Assembly: GCF_012922555.1 (NCBI RefSeq)
Contig: NZ_WIPK01000008.1
Span: 55,026 to 119,025 of the forward strand
DNA: 64,000 nucleotides
Reading direction: 5' to 3'
Origin: Paraclostridium dentum
Lineage (GTDB): Bacteria > Bacillota > Clostridia > Peptostreptococcales > Peptostreptococcaceae
Shown: positions 37,723-47,437 of the stretch, one piece after another
Position numbering within the stretch: position 1 is the stretch's first letter
How the letters are laid out: every line of letters begins with the position of its first letter
Position numbers and translations under genes: made by a program
The notes under the pieces: model-generated
Database searches by the model: none
The model's input: the letters and a program-made list of their open reading frames with translations, nothing else
Told to the model about the DNA's origin: nothing

Positions 37723-37899
37723 ACAATACTTCCTTTCATATATAATTTAGTGATTTAAGAAATTTATAATATGATATAATTCTACAATAATATAAAAAAA
37801 CCTTCTTTTTATACATAATGTTAGAAAAAATAGTACATGTAATATTTTAACAAAAAATAGGTAATTATAGCTAATAAAATTAAAAAAGAGGTGATTTAG

Positions 37900-39660
37900 T
37901 TGAAAATACTTTTAACAACATTAAATTCAAAATTTATACATACAAACTTAGCGATAAGATATTTAAACCAAATGGTTAAAGATATTGAAGATATAGATGT
38001 AGATATAAGAGAATATACAATAAATAACGAATTAGATTTCATATTAAAAGATATATATGCTAATAATTATGATGTAATATTATTCTCAACTTATATATGG
38101 AATGTAAATGATATAGTAAAAATATGTAATAACTTAAAAAAGGTTAATAAAAACGTTAAAATTGCATTAGGTGGACCTGAAGTAACTTATGATAGCGAAG
38201 AGTCTATGAAAAAATATGATTTTGTAGACTACATACTTTATGGAGAAGGAGAACTTGTATTTAGAGACTTTGTAAAATCTCTAAAAGGAGATATTGATAT
38301 AAAAGATGTAAATGGGATTGTTTATAGAAATAATGGAGATATAGTAAAAAACAAACCTATGAAAGATATAGAAAACTTAGACATAATACCTAGCCCTTAT
38401 GTAGATTTAAATAAAGCAGAATATGAAAATAGAATAGTGTATTATGAAACATCTAGAGGATGTCCTTTTAATTGTCAATATTGCTTATCTTCTACATTAC
38501 AAGGGCTTAGATATTTTAGTATAGATAGAGTAAAAAGCGATTTAAAGGCACTTATAGACGCTAGAGTATCTCAAATAAAATTTATAGATAGAACTTTCAA
38601 TGCAAATAAAAAATTTGCAATGGAAATAATGCAGTTTTTAATGGAAAATGATAATGACTATACAACATATCATTTTGAAGTTACAGCTCATTTATTAACT
38701 GAAGACATGCTAGAGTTTTTAAAGGGATGTAAAGAAGGGCTATTCCAATTTGAGATTGGAGTACAAACTACGAATGAAAAAGTATTAGAAGCGGTAGGAA
38801 GAAGAGATGACTTCAGTAAACTTTCATACGTAGTTCAAAAAATAGCTTCATATAGAAATATACATCAGCACTTAGATTTAATAGCTGGCTTACCGTATGA
38901 GGATTATAATAGTTTTGAAAACTCATTTAATGATGTTTTTAACTTAGGTATAGAGCATCTGCAATTAGGTTTTTTAAAGATGATAAAAGGAACGGGAATA
39001 AGAAACAATGCAGATGAACATGAATTTAGATATAAAGATTATCCACCTTATGAAGTTTTATATAACAAATATATAACATATAATGAGATTTTAAAGTTAA
39101 AAGATATAGAAGAAATACTGGAAAGATATTTTAACTCAAAGAACTTTGTTCTTTCGATGAGATATATAATTCATAATTACTACAAAGAAAGTCCATTTAA
39201 GTTCTTTGAAGATTTTGCAACTTACTTTGATAAAAATGGATACTTTAATATGTCTCAAGGTAAAAATCAATTATACAAAATACTATTAGATTTTTACACT
39301 GAAAAAATCAATAAGAATATAGAACTATTTACTGAAATTATAAAATATGACTATATATCTTTAGGAAAAACATCGAACGTACCAGGGTTTATGAGTAAGA
39401 TAGAAGTTGAAGATTTTAAAAATAGATGTCATTTATTTTTACAAAACGAAGAAAATATATTAAAATATATACCTAGATTTGAAAATACTCCTGCTAAGCA
39501 AATAATAAAGCATGTACATTTTGAGCCTTTTAAGTATGATATATTAAAACTAAAAGAAAACATAAAGGCTGACTTAGATAAAAAAGAGAGTATAGTGTTA
39601 TTTGTTTATGATGATAAAAAGGTGTTTGAGAAATCTAAATCATACACAGTAGAGATATAG
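37900..39660 (+). CDS. B12-binding domain radical SAM protein (DUF4080 type)
   Basis: 586 residues. Residues 1-140 are a cobalamin-binding-like Rossmann domain (FSTYIWNVNDIVKIC; IALGGPEVTYDSEE). Radical SAM core at about 175-390 with CPFNCQYC (Cys188, Cys192, Cys195) binding [4Fe-4S]; then a DUF4080-type tail. The family resembles MiaB/BchE-like enzymes but the reaction is unknown. The usual His ligand motif for base-off B12 is not obvious. TTG start with GAGGTGA upstream. Co-transcribed with the TPR gene 9 bases downstream; such pairing may mean a partner or scaffold. Confidence 0.83.
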   Translation: MKILLTTLNSKFIHTNLAIRYLNQMVKDIEDIDVDIREYTINNELDFILKDIYANNYDVILFSTYIWNVNDIVKICNNLKKVNKNVKIALGGPEVTYDSEESMKKYDFVDYILYGEGELVFRDFVKSLKGDIDIKDVNGIVYRNNGDIVKNKPMKDIENLDIIPSPYVDLNKAEYENRIVYYETSRGCPFNCQYCLSSTLQGLRYFSIDRVKSDLKALIDARVSQIKFIDRTFNANKKFAMEIMQFLMENDNDYTTYHFEVTAHLLTEDMLEFLKGCKEGLFQFEIGVQTTNEKVLEAVGRRDDFSKLSYVVQKIASYRNIHQHLDLIAGLPYEDYNSFENSFNDVFNLGIEHLQLGFLKMIKGTGIRNNADEHEFRYKDYPPYEVLYNKYITYNEILKLKDIEEILERYFNSKNFVLSMRYIIHNYYKESPFKFFEDFATYFDKNGYFNMSQGKNQLYKILLDFYTEKINKNIELFTEIIKYDYISLGKTSNVPGFMSKIEVEDFKNRCHLFLQNEENILKYIPRFENTPAKQIIKHVHFEPFKYDILKLKENIKADLDKKESIVLFVYDDKKVFEKSKSYTVEI

Positions 39661-39669
39661 GAGGTCAAT

Positions 39670-40815
39670 ATGAAGTTTAGAGTTGAAAAATATATATTAA
39701 AAAAAGCTGAAGAATTAGCATTTTTAAAAATTAAAAATGGGGCAGATTTTAATTTAAAAGGATACACATTCCCGAAAGAGGGGTTAGATGTGCCTATAAA
39801 AAATGATGTATTAGTTAAAGGAATAAAAACTAACACAGCTCAAGATGGGTTAAGTTCTATGTCTATTGCAGATGCAATGATATACATAATGGGAATTGAT
39901 AGCAATTTTAAATATAATGATGAATATAAAAAGTTTCTTAAAGCTATTGAAGAGAATTTAGATCTAGATTTAAAATCATATATGGGTTATATGTCTAGAA
40001 AGTACTTTGAAGTTGGAGATTATACAGATTCTCTAATATATCTAAAGTGTAGTGTAGCTTTATATCCAGATGATATTAATTCACTGTACCATTATGCAAT
40101 AGTATGCCAAGAGTTAGCTAAGCAGCATCAAAAAAATGGCGATGAGAAGCCGATGGAAGCATTCCTATTAGATGCAATAGAAGCTTTAGAGAAAGTTAGA
40201 GATTTAGATGAATCATTTGCACTTGCTCATTATCATTTAGGTTATCATTATTACAACCAAAATCAATATATAAAAACTAAGGTTACTTGGGAAGAAGCTA
40301 TAAAATTAGGGTTGCCTGAAGACTTTATGGCTGAGATACAAGAAATTTTAGGAAAGATGGATTTTAAAGTTCAGTATGAAGAAGGATATAATTTAGTATT
40401 TCAAGGTAAAAATGAAGAGGCCTTAGAAAAATTATTACCATTAGCTGATGAGCATGGTGATTGGTGGAACTTATTATTTATGATAGGATTAGCTTATAGA
40501 AATATGAATGATGTAGGCCAAGCTAAGAAGTATTTTGAAAAAATACTTATAATAAGACCAAATCAAGTAGATACTTTAGTTGAATTAGGGCTTTGCGAAG
40601 CATCTAGTTATAATATGAAAGGTGCTATAGAATACTTTGAAAAGGCAGCAAAATTAAAGAAAGAAGATCCAGAAATACTTTGCAATTTAGGTATGGCATA
40701 TCTAAATGATGGAGATTTAGATAATGCTACTTACTATATAGAAAGAGCATATGAAATAGACCCACAAGACGAAGTTACACTTGCTTGTTTAAGAGAGTTA
40801 AATAACTTTAGATAA
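39670..40815 (+). CDS. Tetratricopeptide repeat protein
   Basis: 381 residues. After an N-terminal region of about 100 residues there are several TPR units: GDYTDSLIYLKCSVALYPDD, LAHYHLGYHYYNQNQYIK, WNLLFMIGLAYRNMNDVGQA, PEILCNLGMAYLNDGDLDNA. It should be a cytosolic protein-interaction scaffold. Its ribosome site (AGGAGG) begins at the stop of the radical SAM gene, so a joint role is likely. A strong terminator follows. Confidence 0.88.
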   Translation: MKFRVEKYILKKAEELAFLKIKNGADFNLKGYTFPKEGLDVPIKNDVLVKGIKTNTAQDGLSSMSIADAMIYIMGIDSNFKYNDEYKKFLKAIEENLDLDLKSYMGYMSRKYFEVGDYTDSLIYLKCSVALYPDDINSLYHYAIVCQELAKQHQKNGDEKPMEAFLLDAIEALEKVRDLDESFALAHYHLGYHYYNQNQYIKTKVTWEEAIKLGLPEDFMAEIQEILGKMDFKVQYEEGYNLVFQGKNEEALEKLLPLADEHGDWWNLLFMIGLAYRNMNDVGQAKKYFEKILIIRPNQVDTLVELGLCEASSYNMKGAIEYFEKAAKLKKEDPEILCNLGMAYLNDGDLDNATYYIERAYEIDPQDEVTLACLRELNNFR

Positions 40816-40821
40816 TATAAT

Positions 40822-40862
40822 AAAAAAAGCTATAAAGATTAAATCTTTATAGCTTTTTTTTA
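40822..40862. terminator. Strong, symmetrical terminator after the TPR gene
   Basis: A perfect 17-bp stem (40822-40838/40844-40860) has 7 A at the left and 7 or more T at the right. It isolates the acetyl-CoA pathway cluster from upstream transcription. Confidence 0.93.
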
Positions 40863-40970
40863 TTATTAAAAGGAGTAAATAAAGCTATGTCAAATAGATT
40901 AATGGTAGCTTTAAAAATTTATACACATATTTAGAATAGGGCAAAAGTAAAGATATAAGGAGGAGTTACA

Positions 40971-41882
40971 ATGATCAACAGCTTAGAAGACATAATAAAG
41001 GAATTAAAGGTAAACAAAAAAGTTAAATTAGCAGTAGCAGCAGCCCAAGATGAAGAAGTTTTACATGCTGTTTTGGATGCAATGAATATGAATATAATAG
41101 ATCCGATTTTAATAGGAAATTTAGAAAAGATAAAGTTAATAGCTAAAGATCTAGATTTAAACTTGGAAAAAACTGAAATGATTGAAGCTGAAAGCTACGA
41201 AGAGTGCGCCGAAATTGCAGTTAAATTAGTAAGTAGCAAAAAAGCAGATTTTTTAATGAAAGGATTATTAGATACATCTATACTATTAAAACAGGTTTTA
41301 AATAAAGAGTATGGACTAAGAACTGATAGTTTACTAAGTCATGTAATGATATATGAAGTACCAAATTATCACAAATTGTTAATACTAACTGACGGAGGTA
41401 TGAACATAAGTCCTAATTATGAGCAAAAAGAAAAAATAGTTTTAAATGCAATAAAAGCTTGTGAGTCGCTTAATATTGATAATATAAAAATTGCAGCATT
41501 AGCTGCTAAGGAAAAAGTAAATGAAAAGATGCAGGCAACTATAGATGCTAAAAAGTTACAAGATGCAAGTGAAGCTGGAATCTTTGGATCAAATGTTACA
41601 CTAGAAGGGCCTTTGGCATTTGATTTAGCTGTATCAAAAGAAGCATCTAAAGTAAAAGGTTTTAAAAGTAAAATTTCAGGAGATGTAGATGTAATTTTAG
41701 TACCTACGATAGAAGTTGGAAATGGAATAGGGAAATCGTTAACATATTTTTCGAATGCAAAATCTGCAGGAGTTATAATGGGGGCTAAAAGCCCAATTGT
41801 ACTTGTTTCAAGGGCTGACAGCTATGAATCAAAGCTATACTCTATAGCATATGGAGCATTAATAGCTATGAAAGCTAGATAA
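40971..41882 (+). CDS. ptb: Phosphate butyryltransferase (phosphotransbutyrylase)
   Basis: 303 residues, of the PTA_PTB family. Size and motifs (DFLMKGLLDTSILLKQVL, SHVMIYEVPNY, LTDGGMNISPN and LVPTIEVGNGIGKSLTYF) fit Ptb better than phosphate acetyltransferase. It interconverts butyryl-CoA and butyryl-phosphate, often also other short acyl groups, for ATP formation by a kinase. No butyrate kinase gene is in the window. It stands just before cooS; its own ribosome site is AAGGAGGAG. Confidence 0.87.
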   Translation: MINSLEDIIKELKVNKKVKLAVAAAQDEEVLHAVLDAMNMNIIDPILIGNLEKIKLIAKDLDLNLEKTEMIEAESYEECAEIAVKLVSSKKADFLMKGLLDTSILLKQVLNKEYGLRTDSLLSHVMIYEVPNYHKLLILTDGGMNISPNYEQKEKIVLNAIKACESLNIDNIKIAALAAKEKVNEKMQATIDAKKLQDASEAGIFGSNVTLEGPLAFDLAVSKEASKVKGFKSKISGDVDVILVPTIEVGNGIGKSLTYFSNAKSAGVIMGAKSPIVLVSRADSYESKLYSIAYGALIAMKAR

Positions 41883-41892
41883 TATGTAAATT

Positions 41893-41956
41893 TTGTTAAA
41901 AAATTACCTAAATTATAGTGAAAGTATGCTATATAATTGCTATAATTTAGGTAATT
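41893..41956. promoter_or_regulatory. Cis-regulatory region upstream of cooS: 17-bp perfect inverted repeat
   Basis: Bases 41902-41918 and 41940-41956 are perfect reverse complements with a 21-bp spacer. There is no T-run, so it is not a terminator. The right arm contains TATAAT (41941-41946), with GTGAAA 17 bp upstream as a possible -35. At the left edge TTGTTAAaaaaTTAccta (41893-41910) resembles a Rex operator, 12 of 14 positions. Operator function is inferred. Confidence 0.5.
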
Positions 41957-42041
41957 AATAAATATAAAATGCGGCAATGAATGTAGCTTATACAAAACAA
42001 AATACTTCTCTTAATTAAATTTATAAAAAGGGGATAGATAT

Positions 42042-43964
42042 ATGAGTGAAAAAATATGGTCAATTGATTTGAATACTCAGCTTATGTTGGAGAAGGCTAA
42101 AAAAGATGGGGTAGAAACAGCGTTTGATAGAAAGGCTGCTATGAAAGCTGCCTGTGGATTTGGATTACAAGGAAATTGTTGTAGAATATGTGCAATGGGA
42201 CCTTGTAGAATAACTCCAAAAACACCAAGAGGTATATGTGGAGCAGATGCAGACACTATAGTTGGAAGAAACTTTGCAAGAATGGTAGCTGGAGGGGCAG
42301 CAGCTCACTCTGACCATGCAAGAGATATAGCACACACAATGGCACTTGCTAGTCCAGATGGAAATTATAAAATAAGAGATGAAAAAAAACTATTAGATTT
42401 AGCAACAGAATGGGGAGTTGCTACAGAAGATAGAGATATATATGATATAGCTCATGAGGTAGCAGATGTAGCTTTAATGGAATTTGGTAAACCTCATGGA
42501 ACATTAAGATTCTTAGAAAGAGCACCTAAACAAAGACAAGAAGTTTGGGAAAAATATAAAATTAAACCAAGAGCTATAGATAGAGAGATTGTAACAATAA
42601 TGCACTCTACTCATATAGGCTGTACATCAGACTTAGATAGTTTAATACATATGAGTATGAGAACATCTTTAGCAGATGGTTGGGGTGGATCTATGATAGG
42701 AACACGTTTTAGTGATATCTTATTTGGAACACCTATACCAAGAGAAACAGAAGCAAACTTAGGCGTATTAGAAAATAATAAAGTAAATATAATATTACAT
42801 GGTCATGAACCTTCACTATCAGAGATGGTAGTATTAGCTGCAGAGGATCCAGAAATGATAGCTTTAGCAAAAGAGGTTGGAGCTGAAGGTATTAACTTAG
42901 CAGGAATGTGCTGTACAGCTAATGAGGTTACTATGAGACATGGAGTTAAGATGGCTGGAAACTTCCATCAACAAGAATTGGCAATTTTAACTGGAGCAGT
43001 TGAAGCTGTTATAGTAGACGTTCAATGTATATTCCCAGCACTAGCATCATTATCAGATTGCTATCACACTAAATTCATAACTACATCACCAAAAGCAAAA
43101 ATCACAGGAGCAACTCACATAGAATTCAACGAAGAAAAAGCATTAGAATCAGCAAAAGGTATAGTAAAAGAAGCTATATTAAACTATAAAAATAGAAAAG
43201 CAGAAAAAGTATTTATACCAGAGGGGAAATCGTTTGCTACAGTTGGATATAGTATAGAAGCTATATTATCTCAATTAGATAGAGTTGTGAACTCACAAAT
43301 AGATGAACCAGGAACTATAAAACCATTAGTAGACTGTCTAAAATCTGGAGTTTTAAGAGGGGCAGTTGGTATAGTAGGATGTAATAACCCTAAAACAGTA
43401 GGTGATGAAGGTCACATAACTGTAATGAAGGAATTAATAAAAAATGACATAATAGTAGTTGCAACAGGGTGTGCAGCTCAAGCAGCAGCTAAACATGGCT
43501 TATTAAGCAAAGATGCTAGAAAATTAGCAGGTAAAGGATTAGCTACAGTTTGTGAATTAGCAGATATACCGCCAGTACTTCACATGGGTTCATGTGTTGA
43601 TATAAGTCGTATATTAGAAGTTGTAGCAGCTTGTGCTAGCTATTTAGATTTAGATATGAATGATCTTCCAGTAGCTGGGGTTGCACCAGAGTGGATGTCA
43701 GAAAAAGCTGTTGCAATAGCATGCTACGTTGTATCTTCAGGAATAGATACATTCTTAGGTGTTATGCCTCCTGTTGGTGGTTCTGCTAATATGGTAGAGA
43801 AATTAACTAATACAATTACTGAGCATGTAGGAGCTAAGTTTGCAGTACATGAAAATCCACAAGAGTTAGCAAGTGCCATAGTAAACAATATAGAATCTAA
43901 ACGTCCTCATTTTGAAGAGGTAGTATACGAGAAAAATAATAAAAAAGTTACAGCAGAAGCTTAA
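42042..43964 (+). CDS. cooS: Anaerobic carbon monoxide dehydrogenase, catalytic subunit
   Basis: 640 residues, full length. It reduces CO2 to CO, or oxidises CO, at the Ni-Fe-S C-cluster. D-cluster Cys38 and Cys46 and B-cluster Cys47, Cys50, Cys55 and Cys66 lie at the N-terminus. C-cluster ligand regions LHGHEPSLSE, GMCCTANE, DVQCIFPA, GIVGCNNP, TGCAAQA and MGSCVD are all present, so the enzyme looks intact. In this cluster it should partner with AcsB (55415), feeding CO into acetyl-CoA. The nickel-insertion ATPase CooC follows directly. Confidence 0.97.
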   Translation: MSEKIWSIDLNTQLMLEKAKKDGVETAFDRKAAMKAACGFGLQGNCCRICAMGPCRITPKTPRGICGADADTIVGRNFARMVAGGAAAHSDHARDIAHTMALASPDGNYKIRDEKKLLDLATEWGVATEDRDIYDIAHEVADVALMEFGKPHGTLRFLERAPKQRQEVWEKYKIKPRAIDREIVTIMHSTHIGCTSDLDSLIHMSMRTSLADGWGGSMIGTRFSDILFGTPIPRETEANLGVLENNKVNIILHGHEPSLSEMVVLAAEDPEMIALAKEVGAEGINLAGMCCTANEVTMRHGVKMAGNFHQQELAILTGAVEAVIVDVQCIFPALASLSDCYHTKFITTSPKAKITGATHIEFNEEKALESAKGIVKEAILNYKNRKAEKVFIPEGKSFATVGYSIEAILSQLDRVVNSQIDEPGTIKPLVDCLKSGVLRGAVGIVGCNNPKTVGDEGHITVMKELIKNDIIVVATGCAAQAAAKHGLLSKDARKLAGKGLATVCELADIPPVLHMGSCVDISRILEVVAACASYLDLDMNDLPVAGVAPEWMSEKAVAIACYVVSSGIDTFLGVMPPVGGSANMVEKLTNTITEHVGAKFAVHENPQELASAIVNNIESKRPHFEEVVYEKNNKKVTAEA

Positions 43965-44001
43965 AAAATAAAAAATAAACTAATGACAGAGGGAGAGAGA
44001 T

Positions 44002-44775
44002 ATGAAAATAGCAATAACAGGTAAAGGTGGAGTAGGAAAAACAACTTTTTCTTCAATGTTATCAAGAACATTTGCTGATGAAGGATATAGAGTTGTAGCA
44101 GTTGATGCAGATCCAGATGCAAACTTAGGTTTAGCATTAGGTTTTCCAACTGAAATTTCAGAATCGATAACTCCTATTTCAGAAATGAAAAAATTAGTTT
44201 CTGAAAGAACAGGAGCTGAAGCTCAAAGCTTTGGAAAAATGTTTAAAATGAATCCTAAAGTAGATGATATTCCAGACTTATACTGTAAGGAATACAACAA
44301 TGTAAGGTTACTTACTCTAGGAACTGTTGATTCTGGAGGATCGGGATGTGTATGCCCAGAACATGTTTTATTAAAAAGATTATGTTCTCATTTGATATTA
44401 CAAAATAAAGATGTAGTAATAATGGATATGGAAGCGGGCATAGAACATTTAGGAAGAGGAACAGCACAAGGAGTGGATGCCTTTATAGTTGTTGTTGAAC
44501 CAGGAGAAAGAAGTTTACAAACTTATAGAAAAGTAAAAAAACTAGGTAAAGATATAGGTGTAAAAAAAGTTTTTGTAGTAGGGAATAAAATTAGAAATAA
44601 GTCAGATGAAGACTTTGTGACTAGTAATTTACAGGATGGCGAATTGCTAGGCTTTATTTACTACAATCAAGATGTTATAGACTCTGATAGAGCAAGCAAA
44701 TCTCCATACGATGTTAGCTTAGATACTAAAGATCAAATCGTCAAAATAAAAAATAGATTAATGACGAATTCTTAA
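44002..44775 (+). CDS. cooC: CooC-type ATPase, nickel insertion into CODH
   Basis: 257 residues, a MinD-family P-loop ATPase with deviant Walker A GKGGVGKTT at residue 8 and the CVC motif (SGCVCPEHVL) that binds metal at the dimer interface in CooC. It drives nickel insertion into the CODH C-cluster using ATP. It follows cooS by 37 bases; a second paralog lies at 51385 beside the CoFeSP/ACS genes, so the two may serve CODH and ACS separately. Confidence 0.92.
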   Translation: MKIAITGKGGVGKTTFSSMLSRTFADEGYRVVAVDADPDANLGLALGFPTEISESITPISEMKKLVSERTGAEAQSFGKMFKMNPKVDDIPDLYCKEYNNVRLLTLGTVDSGGSGCVCPEHVLLKRLCSHLILQNKDVVIMDMEAGIEHLGRGTAQGVDAFIVVVEPGERSLQTYRKVKKLGKDIGVKKVFVVGNKIRNKSDEDFVTSNLQDGELLGFIYYNQDVIDSDRASKSPYDVSLDTKDQIVKIKNRLMTNS

Positions 44776-44824
44776 GATATTAGTATAATAAATATAATGA
44801 AGTAAAGTGAGAGGAGATTTAGTT

Positions 44825-46504
44825 ATGGGATTTAAGTCAGATATAGAAATTGCTCAAGAGGCAAAACCTCAAGATATAAGGGAAATAGCTAAAAAATTAG
44901 GTTTAACTGATGATGAAGTAGAGCTTTATGGAAAATACAAAGCAAAGGTTGATTATAACTTATTAAAGAAAGATAGCAAAAGTAAAAAATCTAAGTTAAT
45001 ATTAACTACTGCTATAAACCCTACTCCAGCTGGAGAAGGAAAAACTACAACTACTATAGGAGTAGCAGACGCATTTGCTAAATTAGATAAAAATGTTTTA
45101 GTTGCTTTAAGAGAACCTTCTTTAGGTCCAGTATTTGGAGTTAAAGGTGGGGCTGCTGGGGGTGGGTATGCTCAAGTTATACCTATGGAAGATATAAATC
45201 TACACTTTACTGGAGATTTCCATGCTATAGGAGCTGCAAACAATTTATTAGCAGCTATGTTAGATAACCATATACATCAAGGAAATGTTCTAGGTATAGA
45301 TCCAAGAAGAATAACTTGGAGAAGATGTGTTGATATGAATGACAGACAGTTAAGAAATATAACTGATGGATTAGGCGGAAAAGCACATGGTGTTCCTAGA
45401 GAAGATGGATTTGATATAACTGTTGCATCTGAAATAATGGCAGCATTTTGTTTAGCAAACGACATAATAGATTTAAAAGAAAGATTAGGAAATATTATAG
45501 TTGGATACACATACAATAATGAGCCAGTAACAGCTAGACAATTAAATGCAAATGGTGCAATGGCAGCATTACTAAAAGATGCATTAAAACCAAATTTAGT
45601 TCAAACATTAGAAGGAACTCCTTCATTTGTTCATGGAGGTCCATTTGCAAATATAGCTCATGGATGTAACTCTGTAATAGCAACTAAAATGGCTATGCAT
45701 TTTGCAGATTATGTTGTAACAGAGGCTGGATTTGGAGCTGATTTAGGAGCTGAAAAATTCTTAGATATAAAATGTAGAATGGCAGACTTAAAACCAGATG
45801 CAGTTATCATCGTTGCTACAGTCAGAGCATTGAAATACAATGGCGGTGTAGCAAAAGATAAATTAAATGAAGAAAACTTAGAAGCTTTAGAAGCAGGTTT
45901 ACCAAACTTATTAAAACATGTTGAGAATATAACAAAAGTTTATGGTCTTCCTGCAGTTGTAGCTATAAATAGATTCCCACTTGATACTGAAGCAGAGCTT
46001 AAATTAGTAGAAGATAAGTGTAAAGAGTTAGGTGTTAATGTTGCACTTTCTGAAGTTTGGGCAAAAGGTGGAGAAGGTGGAATTGAGGTAGCTAAAGAAG
46101 TTTTAAGATTATTAGATGAAGAAGAAAATAACTTTAAATTCTGTTATGAAGATGATTTATCTATAAAAGAAAAAATAGAAGCAATAGCTACTAAAATATA
46201 TGGAGCTGATGGAGTAGATTTTGCGCCAGCAGCAGAAAAAGAGATAGCAAATTTAGAAAAGCTAGGTTTTAGTAAATTACCAATATGCATGGCTAAAACT
46301 CAATATTCTTTAACAGATGATCAAACAAAATTAGGAAGACCTACTGGATTTAGAATAACAGTTAGACAATTAACAGTATCTGCAGGTGCTGGATTTATAG
46401 TTGCTCTTACTGGTGAAATAATGAAGATGCCAGGACTTCCAAAAGTTCCAGCAGCAGAAAGAATAGATGTTGATGAAAATGGAGTAATATCAGGATTATT
46501 CTAG
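44825..46504 (+). CDS. fhs: Formate-tetrahydrofolate ligase
   Basis: 559 residues. It activates formate with ATP to 10-formyl-THF, the first THF step of the methyl branch. P-loop-like [35 protein letters not shown] and the C-terminal [14 protein letters not shown] are typical. ATG 44825 (GAGGAG 8 bases upstream) is chosen over TTG 44807. No formate dehydrogenase gene is in the window, so formate must come from elsewhere, for example pyruvate formate-lyase. Confidence 0.97.
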   Translation: MGFKSDIEIAQEAKPQDIREIAKKLGLTDDEVELYGKYKAKVDYNLLKKDSKSKKSKLILTTAINPTPAGEGKTTTTIGVADAFAKLDKNVLVALREPSLGPVFGVKGGAAGGGYAQVIPMEDINLHFTGDFHAIGAANNLLAAMLDNHIHQGNVLGIDPRRITWRRCVDMNDRQLRNITDGLGGKAHGVPREDGFDITVASEIMAAFCLANDIIDLKERLGNIIVGYTYNNEPVTARQLNANGAMAALLKDALKPNLVQTLEGTPSFVHGGPFANIAHGCNSVIATKMAMHFADYVVTEAGFGADLGAEKFLDIKCRMADLKPDAVIIVATVRALKYNGGVAKDKLNEENLEALEAGLPNLLKHVENITKVYGLPAVVAINRFPLDTEAELKLVEDKCKELGVNVALSEVWAKGGEGGIEVAKEVLRLLDEEENNFKFCYEDDLSIKEKIEAIATKIYGADGVDFAPAAEKEIANLEKLGFSKLPICMAKTQYSLTDDQTKLGRPTGFRITVRQLTVSAGAGFIVALTGEIMKMPGLPKVPAAERIDVDENGVISGLF

Positions 46505-46514
46505 GTAGATAGGT

Positions 46515-46689
46515 GTAGTAAATATAGTTGATTTTTATACAAAAAACTATATTTACTACTTCCCTACTATATGAAATATTTTTGATTAGCTTAAAATTTA
46601 TGAAGGGGCTTGTAGGAAATATAGTTAATTCCTACGAATAAAGCACTGAAAAGATATGCTTTAAAGTGCTACGGCAGAAACTATATTTC
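46515..46689 (+). promoter_or_regulatory. Structured fhs-fchA intergenic RNA of unknown type
   Basis: Perfect 15-bp hairpin 46515-46529/46545-46559 without a T-run. It is followed by a compact domain: 11-bp stem 46616-46626/46679-46689 enclosing a 6-bp stem 46642-46647/46665-46670. The core of all four outer arms is AAATATAGTT or its complement, so they can swap partners. No known riboswitch consensus (THF, ZTP, cobalamin, SAM) fits. The 236-base gap is the largest inside the cluster up to gcvH. Confidence 0.45.
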
Positions 46690-46745
46690 TTATTTAGCTA
46701 CCTAGTATAATTTTTTAATAAATTAATTTTTATAGGGAGATAAGT

Positions 46746-47378
46746 ATGAAGATAGCACAAAAAAGTTGTATAGAGTTTGTAGATGTACTAGCTTCAAAAT
46801 CAGCAGTTCCAGGTGGAGGTGGAGCAGCAGCTTTAACTGGATCTATAGGTATTGCATTAGGTAGTATGGTATGCAATTTAACTATAGGAAAGAAAAAATA
46901 TGCTGAATATGAAGAAAGTGTAAAATGTATATTAGAAAAAGCTAGAATTTTAGAAAAAGAATTACTAGATATGATAGATGAAGATGCAGAGTGTTTTCTT
47001 CCTTTATCAAAAGCTTACGGGTTACCTAGTTCTACAGAAGAAGAGAAAAAGGTAAAAAATGACACTATGGAAAGTGCCCTTAAGACAGCATGTGAAGTAC
47101 CAATAAAGATAGTAAAGGTATGTTATGAAGCTATAAAACTACACGAAGATTTGGTAGACAAAGGATCAAGGCTAGCAATAAGTGATGTTGGTGTTGGAGT
47201 ACAATGTCTAAGAGCTGCAATTCTTAGTGGACAATTAAATGTTTTTATAAATATAAATTCTATAAAAGATGGACAATATGTTGAGACGGTAAGAAATGAA
47301 GTCAATAAACTTGTTGAAGATGGAGTTAGAATTTGTGATGAAGTTTATAAAAAGGTTGAATTAGCTTTAAACAAATAA
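46746..47378 (+). CDS. fchA: Methenyl-tetrahydrofolate cyclohydrolase (FchA)
   Basis: 210 residues, of the formiminotransferase-cyclodeaminase family (FTCD_C), all-helical, with SAVPGGGGAAALTGSIG at the N-terminus and SRLAISDVGVGVQCLRAA. It hydrolyses/condenses between 10-formyl-THF and 5,10-methenyl-THF. It is needed here because the FolD downstream lacks the cyclohydrolase lysine. Confidence 0.93.
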   Translation: MKIAQKSCIEFVDVLASKSAVPGGGGAAALTGSIGIALGSMVCNLTIGKKKYAEYEESVKCILEKARILEKELLDMIDEDAECFLPLSKAYGLPSSTEEEKKVKNDTMESALKTACEVPIKIVKVCYEAIKLHEDLVDKGSRLAISDVGVGVQCLRAAILSGQLNVFININSIKDGQYVETVRNEVNKLVEDGVRICDEVYKKVELALNK

Positions 47379-47437
47379 ACTTTATGTATTTTTAATTTGA
47401 AATTTTTATGAAATAAGATATAGGGGGCAACAAAAAG

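Noticed and set aside
46515-46559. Intrinsic terminator after fhs
   Set aside because: The 15-bp hairpin is perfect but is followed by TTCCCTAC, not a T-run; more likely a stability or processing element.
46515-46740. THF or ZTP riboswitch between fhs and fchA
   Set aside because: Neither consensus core is present; kept instead as an unidentified structured RNA.
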